Below are positions 57,281 through 64,000 of a DNA stretch of 64,000 bases, piece after piece. A model generated the notes under the pieces. The model was not told the DNA's origin. It made no database searches and saw nothing but the letters and a program-made list of their open reading frames with translations. The stretch is from Pogonophryne albipinna (Eukaryota > Chordata > Actinopteri > Perciformes > Artedidraconidae): the NCBI GenBank assembly GCA_028583405.1, contig CM053257.1, positions 32,049,071-32,113,070 on the forward strand, given 5' to 3'. Both the position numbers and the translations under genes were made by a program. The stretch's first letter is position 1, and the number at the start of each line of letters is the position of its first letter.

Positions 57281-59100
57281 GTTCGGCTGGTAGAGACTGC
57301 AGAGGACTCAGTCAGGACTTGATGACACACAACAACCAGCCCCTTTAACACATTAACATCAACCTCTATGGACTCTTCCAGATTCTCATCTCGGTAGGTT
57401 TTTACCCAGGCCCTGGAAAATGGTACTTTATAATTTTGGGTTCTTCTCTAATCAAACAAAGCTTTTGATGTGTGGACAGGTGAGAGGGTGGTGAGCAGCT
57501 AAACCCTTCAGCATGTGATCGTCGGTCCGGCAGCAGGCATTTGTACCCAGAACCTCGATAAGGATTGTCTTCTTCTGTACACTAGGGCTTGTATCCTGTG
57601 CAACTTCAGAAATACATGTTTCTTTCTACAGTTATCCTTATTGATTTAAAAAAACATGTTTTCAGGTAGTAAATAATCTATATCAACAAACTACAGGAAC
57701 AAAACACACTCTTAAAACATAAAATATTGCGATTTAAATGACTTAATATTGTAAGAAAATGAAACTGAAAGTCCTTCAATTCCACTTCATGATACTCTGT
57801 GACAAAGAGGTTAAAACAAATACATTTGAAGGGTGAAACCCAGCCTTAGTGAACATATTATGGATGTCCCGATCGAATTGATTATTAAAGATTGGATATT
57901 TTCAGTACTTATATTTACTTAAATGTTGATTGAATGATATAATTATAATCTGACACTATAAAATAACATTTGTAGACTTCTACTGTAGGCCATTTTCTCA
58001 AAACTGATATTATTTAAATGAAAGTATAACCGGAGACTTGAAATGGAAATGATTGGATTGTTATTGGCTTTTCTCCCGCCAATATCCATTAGTTTTAAAT
58101 AACAAGTAGGAATGAATTTATAGGATCAGTTTGGGAGATCTGTTATGAGGAAAGTCCTTACTAACATTTAACCAGTACTAACAACGAGTAGCAGAGCCAC
58201 ATGTAAGCATTGATTCAAAGCTGCGTACCACTTCCTGTTTGTTAATCTCCTTGTCTTCTGAATAGAGTTGGTTTGCATTTCCAGTGAATGTATTTATTCA
58301 AACACCTTCCTCCTCTGCTCACTGTAAGTTTGATTATTCCTGAAGCAGGTTTTGAAGACATTGGAAAAGTGAAAGTATATTCAAACGTTGGCACGGCACG
58401 ATGAGTCACTGTAGCCAGTGGAGATACTTGTTAAAAACTGATATTTGTTGAGCTGCATTTTGTTTATTTTGAAGTTCAAATCCAAAATAAGTTCTCGTTG
58501 ACATGTTGCTGCCTGTTCTGTGTAAACCATCGAGTACCAGATTGTAAATTCACCAGATTTTCTTTTTCTTTTTCTTTTTATGGACAAAGTTGGTATTTCC
58601 GCCCAAAACGTCCGTATTGTTTACCTGTTCTTGTTGGCTGCGTTTTTACAGGAAACAGACAAACTTCTCAACTTGATTAAGATATATTTTGATTTCCCTG
58701 TCATGCGTTGAATACCTTGCTTAACAAAGGATTTTTTTTATCCTACAGGACACTATAAATAATATCATGAGAATGTAAATGTGTAGGAAGGTCATCATTA
58801 ATGCTGCTAAAAGGCTTGTGTTTCACTCCTCAGTGTGTTCCTCTACTGCTTCAAACCTACCAGTACAAGAATGTACGCCTTTTGTAGAGGTTGATGTCAT
58901 TTTATAAAGTTTTCGTTTAAAGGAGTAGAGAAATGAAAGGGACTTTGTTGAAAAGCATGAATTAACCCCCTTTTTAAAATGCAGTGGATCTCTGAAAGCT
59001 GTGAGCTCAAATATATACACCTTTTTGTACCGTTGGTTTACTGAAGCGTGAAAGACTTTTAGATACTTCCCGATGGGCTCTGTAATTACTGTCAATAGCA
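57281..59100 (+). other. znf346 3' UTR and flank
   Basis: The region directly follows the stop codon. No unambiguous polyadenylation signal can be singled out (ATTAAA occurs at 57881). The 58490-59000 part resembles intron 4 of the same gene (54020-54360). Confidence 0.4.
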
Positions 59101-62100
59101 GAGGTTACAATATTTACTTCAGATTTTCAAGAGTGATGTCAAAATAGGAATGCAATTTTTTCTCCTCGGATGATCGGTTGGATATTTTAGTATTGAATGT
59201 CTTCGAGAGAAATCTTTGTTTGGATGTATTTTCTTCAAAGAGGGTCATGCATACTGTATAGTAGCTACATGGTGTTTAAAAGACAATTGGCCTTTTTCTG
59301 TTTTCCCGTCATTGTTTGTGTTAAATGTTTTGTGGTCAAACATTTGATTTGAATATCAGTTGTGTATAACTGAGGCGACAAATGCAGCAAAGATGTGCAT
59401 AAAGTAAAGAAATGTTTTAAGAGACTTGGTTCAATTTGTTCTTTATATTCTCCTTTATATAACATTTAAGAAATACCCTTTTTTATATTGGATATATGAA
59501 AGTAGTATCATACCTCAAAAATAATGAACCATTTTTTCTCTATACATTTCTTGAGACATACTGAAAATAGAAAAAGGCTCAGAGTGGATTACAAAAACGA
59601 TATCTGCTCCAACATCCTCAATATTTTTCTGTGCTAGCATCTGTATTTCCTTAAGGATAAGAAGCAAGTTGTTTTTTCGACTGTTGCTATTTCAATCAGG
59701 AGAGACTTCATTATTTACTTAAAGAAAATGTATTGAAACCTCGCCATATTATATAAACGTTAATGGTCTTTGGCGATTAGACCCCAATCCTGATACATCT
59801 TAAGTGGGAAGTGCAGCCGTGAGCATAATGGGAAAAAGCCCCGGGATCTAGACACTGGTGGTGATGATACATATTTGGATTGATGATGAAGAGGATGCTC
59901 ACGATCTAGATTGATGTGGAAGTGGGATGAAGATCTGGATTGATGGCAGCATAAACACCTGACATCACAGCTATATGCAGCTCAGTGATTGAAGGTTTAC
60001 CCGGTCTTCCTGCTTGAACCAAACCAAACAAAGCTTTAGCACTGAGAAGAGAAGGAACAGTTCTCATAATGAACACCAAGTGATTCTCAGGCCACATGGG
60101 GGTGCACTTACTCTTTTAGTGCCGGATCAGCTCGAGTTCAAATCTTTTTCAGGCTGAAGAAACCCTGACCCTTTATGCCCAGGCACCAATGACTCAGGAG
60201 ACAGGATATCACGCCACAAGGTGAAGACATCATACAATACTGTGATACTAAGGCTTGTAGGTGATCTAATCTAAAACTTGTTGCATGTGTGTTTAAAGCC
60301 GCAGCATGCCATATAAATATCTAATTATTGTTATTAACTCCCTTATTATTTGTTAAGTGCAATGGTGTAAAGTAACTTAGTGCATTTACTCAAGTACTGT
60401 ACACTTTTGAGGTACTTTTACTTTACTTGATTAGAAAAAAGCAGAATGGTTGCACTTTGTTTACCTTATTACTTTCCACCACTCATACATATTCTTAAGG
60501 TAAGAACAGAAATGTCCCTCTCTGGGACATATGGCGTTGAGGTATATGAGTGCGCAGTACTGTGCAGTGTTTGAGCGCGCAGGGTGACATCAGGGCCGTC
60601 TGAGAGCCAGACAAGTCAATTTGTTTTGGTCCCCTGCAGTCTGAATGGGCTCCACCGTTATTGTAATTACATTAAAATAGCCATGTCCGTTTTACAATCA
60701 GTTTACTGTCTCCACTGAAGGATACACCTGAATAAATGGTCTTTTATTCTCCGTAAAAATGCTTTGGTTGCCAGGTGTTTGTGAGACTCGTAAACTGTCT
60801 CTATGTTTCCTCTTTGTCTGTATGCTAATTTGTAATGATATGCATTATAAATGCAGATGTGATATCCAGGTGTTCTTTTCTTTCTGCTTTGCTTAAGCTC
60901 AGAGTGAAGAAAAAGGACGCGATGGATCAACAGCTGGTGAAAGCGTCAGTGCGATTCAAATGCTTGTTGTTGAATTGTCTCCTATTCAGTTATTGAGTTG
61001 GTGACTCACAGCGTCAGTCGTTGATTTAATTATCGATACAAAACAACGACTACATTAACTTAAGTAGTGTACTTATGCACACAATGTAAATATACGTCAC
61101 TCATTTTCTTTTCATGCTACTCCAGTTCATCTCAGAGAGAAATATTTTACTTTTTATTGCATCTGTTTGACCACTTAAGTGAACTTGAAATATTTTTGCA
61201 CACGAAAGAGTTTAAAATATATGATGTTTTGTTGTGAATTACAACCAAACTGTATTTAGTATAGCTGAAAAGATTAGTCGATTAATAACCATTGGTTTTA
61301 TTTGATAGTAAAAAGTACTTGAATACTTCCTTTACCGCTGGGCCGTTTGAGTGCGGATAATTCCTCTTAAATAATCCAGTAAGAAGTAACTTGTTAGATA
61401 TCTTGTTGCTGCAGGTCATGGGGAGGAATCACAGTACAGTCTAGGACTTTCTTTTTCTCTGGTATCTTGTTCCATTTCCTGTACTATATAGCTTATGTTC
61501 AAAGGATCAAAAGAAAAAGCAATCCCATGAAGTTGCTGAAGGTTTTACGGCGTCTGATCTTCGTCTCATCTGTCTGCAGGAAAAGGTTTCACATCTGAAA
61601 TCTAAAAGAAAACATCATAGCTGTGGTTAATCACACAGAACAAAACACCCAGGAAGGAGAAGGTCGAGACATAAACCTTCAATGTAACTGAAGATACTTT
61701 AAACAACAGAAAAGCTGAGAGGCACTTTGGAATTTAGGTAGAAGCAGATCATTTGGTTTAATAACATTATCTCATTTCCCCCAAAGAGATGATTAAACTT
61801 TCATTTAATCAACCAGTTTAGTTGTCTCTCTGTGAGTTTGCCACCAGCTGAGGTTTGTTTGTATGATGTGGTGAGGTGTCATATTTAGCATATTTAGCAT
61901 GTGGTGTATTGTTTGCAACTTTGCATGCTGAGAAGTGAGGAGGAAAGGAAAGTCATCTGCTGGATGTTCTTCTTCTTAAATATCTCTAGAACCTTATTCA
62001 GATAACAATTATTATCAATGCTGGTTTGGTTTGATTCTGGCAGTGGTTGAAGAAGTAATGAGATATTTCATTTACTATCCTACAAGTCAAAATGTTATTC

Positions 62101-63475
62101 AGGATAAAGTACAGCAGCATATCCATCAAAGTATACATACAGTCTCCAAACTCATATCAAATCGTGCATAATGGGACATTTTAAGAACAATATTAACAGA
62201 CACCATTTTAATTTTGCAGCTAGTAAATTAAAGACTAAGTAATGGAGTGAAAAGTACAATACTTGCTGCTAAAATGTAGTGGAGTGAAAGTGAAAAGTAT
62301 AGCATAACATGGAAATTCTCAAGTACCTTAAACATGTATTTAAGTACTTGAGTAAATGTACTTAGTTACTTTCCATCACTTGGTTATTTTGCCTCCTACG
62401 TTTTGTGGGAAGTGTTTCTCTGTGTTGTTGGTGAAATGACAGATTCAAGCAGCTCGAATCATCAACAAAAAGACGGAGAAGGATCAAAACAATAACGCCG
62501 GCTGGACATAGAGAGACAGATATGGACAGCGCAGAGTTTTATTGAGACTTTTAAATCTGTGACAGCTTTTCGAGAGATCATTGTCTTGAAATGGAGACAT
62601 CCGGAGGCCAAGGCATCCTCCATCTTCCTCCTCCTATTCCTCCTTTTCCTCCATCTAGACCCCCCACCTTCTCACTTGGAGGCACAGGTGGCTGAGCTGC
62701 ACACTGCAAAAAATAACAACAGAATTACTGAGCACATCTGGTGTTACCCAACACTCATGAACTTAACATGGTAACAATTTCTTGTTATTTGTTTAGGTAG
62801 TTGATAATAAGTAGCCCATCATTTGTATAAATAGCCGTTTATACTCTTATGAGACATTTCAAAAGATGCACAAATAAATCCAGGTGTCATTCTCAGTAAC
62901 AAAACCTACAGACATGTTTAGCTCGAGTGCTTTGGTGTATTTCTCCTCACTGTTTTGGTACAGCCACAGGCAGCCATGTTTGGGAGAGAGTCCAGGATGC
63001 TCAACATTTCAAAGTGTGTTGGACTTCATCTGGGCGGGAAAAGTTGACCTTTTTCTGTCAAATAAACCAGTGAGTCCTCATCCTTGAGGCTTTCTCTAAA
63101 AAAGGGCCTAACGTTTGAAATATTTCAACTTTCTGATGCGGAGGGGGGGGATGTCTACAGAACTGGCCGTTTTTTTAACCTTCAGTTTGTAGGGGGAAGT
63201 AATGGGTCTGTTATGGACTGTTTCCAAATGACTCAAACAAAAATTATTAAGATTGTTTGAATTGAAAACTTAAATCATGTTCAGTCAGACAACTCACATG
63301 TTCTTAATATGTTTATTAGAGCAGCATATAGTTGAGTTTGGCGTCTAGGCTCGGGCCTCATCACTCCACAGATTTACATAGAACATTGAGTGATGATTAG
63401 ATAACTATCCCCCGAGCCTACAGGTGGAAGCTGGGGTGGAAGCTGGGGTGGTGCGGGCAGGCAAGCAGCACGTGA
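59101..63475. other. Long non-coding interval
   Basis: No gene was recognised. AGTA-rich hAT fragments lie at 60365-60482 and 62045-62384. In the latter, 'agtggttgaagaagta' and 'ttactttccatcacttg' may be decayed inverted ends. The frame at 59906-60097 shows no family pattern. Confidence 0.45.
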
Positions 63476-63479
63476 ACGC

Positions 63480-63493
63480 TTGTTGTTGTTGTT

Positions 63494-63530
<37 letters not shown>

Positions 63531-63531
63531 A
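63480..63531. repeat. (TTG)n(TAG)n microsatellite
   Basis: Five TTG units are followed by about twelve TAG units without interruption. Confidence 0.95.
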
Positions 63532-63760
63532 AGAACCTTTCTTTATCCAGGAAAATCAATTAAGAACAAATTCTTATTTACAATGATGACCTGACAGGAG
63601 GCAAAGGCTTCCTGAGGGGATGGGGTTTGGGAGGAAATAAAAAGACAGACTCCGAGCACTAGAGAAACCAGGAGACAACACAAACACATAGAGCAAAGAT
63701 GACAGGCATAGCAGTTAAACATATAAAAACTCTAAAACAATATTGTATGGTTCAATCAGC
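63532..63760 (-). repeat. Probable retroelement 3' end, minus strand
   Basis: 'atccaggaaaatcaattaag', 'aaattcttatttacaatgat' and 'gacctgacaggaggcaa' resemble the antisense end of a common fish non-LTR element adjoining a microsatellite. The family is uncertain. Confidence 0.4.
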
Positions 63761-64000
63761 ATCAGCAATGTGACAGAGCCGCAGCATTAGCGAGGCAGAG
63801 GCAGGAAGACCTGGCAGCTTAAATAGAGCGGCAAGTTAAGGAGATTGTGTTTGGTTGGTTGTAAGAGAGACGCGTCACGTGTTAATGTATCATTGGTGCT
63901 CGAGTTGACTGCCTGAACTAGCTCGCAGGCTTCGCCCCATTTCTCCTTCAGCTTCCTTGAAGTGTAAATGCAATCAGCAAAAACAACAACAAAAAGAGCT

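Overview
This window is vertebrate nuclear DNA, almost certainly from a ray-finned fish and probably an acanthomorph. The grounds are intron-split genes with canonical splice sites, L2-type LINEs with short repeat tails, many hAT elements, Tc1/mariner, PIF/Harbinger-like and TTAA-flanked miniature elements, and very long GT, CA and GA microsatellites. There are no bacterial operons, phage genes or CRISPR arrays.

Two protein-coding genes can be reconstructed exon by exon, both on the plus strand. The first (coding exons 27259-37199, 7 coding exons, 489 codons plus stop) is a Golgi beta-galactoside alpha-2,6-sialyltransferase, most like st6gal1. The second (49490-57280, 7 exons, 310 codons plus stop) is znf346/JAZ, a double-stranded-RNA-binding protein with four C2H2 fingers. 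A third, unidentified minus-strand coding segment (about 48663-49404) lies head to head with znf346 and is cut at its 3' side by a LINE fragment. Two identical tRNA-Asp(GTC) genes sit in the last st6gal1 intron, inside a partial tandem duplication that also carries a decayed copy of the last exon.

Layout. 1-6300: repeats (Harbinger-like fragment, two copies of a TACTACGAA-ended element, an hAT miniature) and a possible orphan first exon with an X-box-like motif. 6300-12620: a deep nest of transposons (outer TIR element, TTAA element, hAT plus SINE, L2 LINE). 12625-27240: more hAT elements with 8-bp target duplications, an L2 LINE split by a Tc1 element, an LTR-like segment and a second copy of the 7.6-kb hAT. 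27240-37200: st6gal1, whose introns carry nested transposons, a LINE between about 190-bp direct repeats, and the tRNA genes. 37200-47900: mostly non-coding, with hATs including one hAT inside another. 47900-49410: LINE fragment and the unidentified minus-strand segment. 49440-57300: znf346 with an NRF1-type palindrome just upstream of its ATG. 57300-64000: 3' flank and repeats with no recognisable gene.

I see no sign of a new multigene system. The points worth checking are structural: the duplication that copied a tRNA gene and a coding exon, a GC-AG intron in the sialylmotif-L region, long direct repeats around a LINE, the nested transposons, and the LINE-truncated gene with an internally repeated motif. 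All exon calls come from reading frame and splice-site logic plus family knowledge; no alignment or database search was run.
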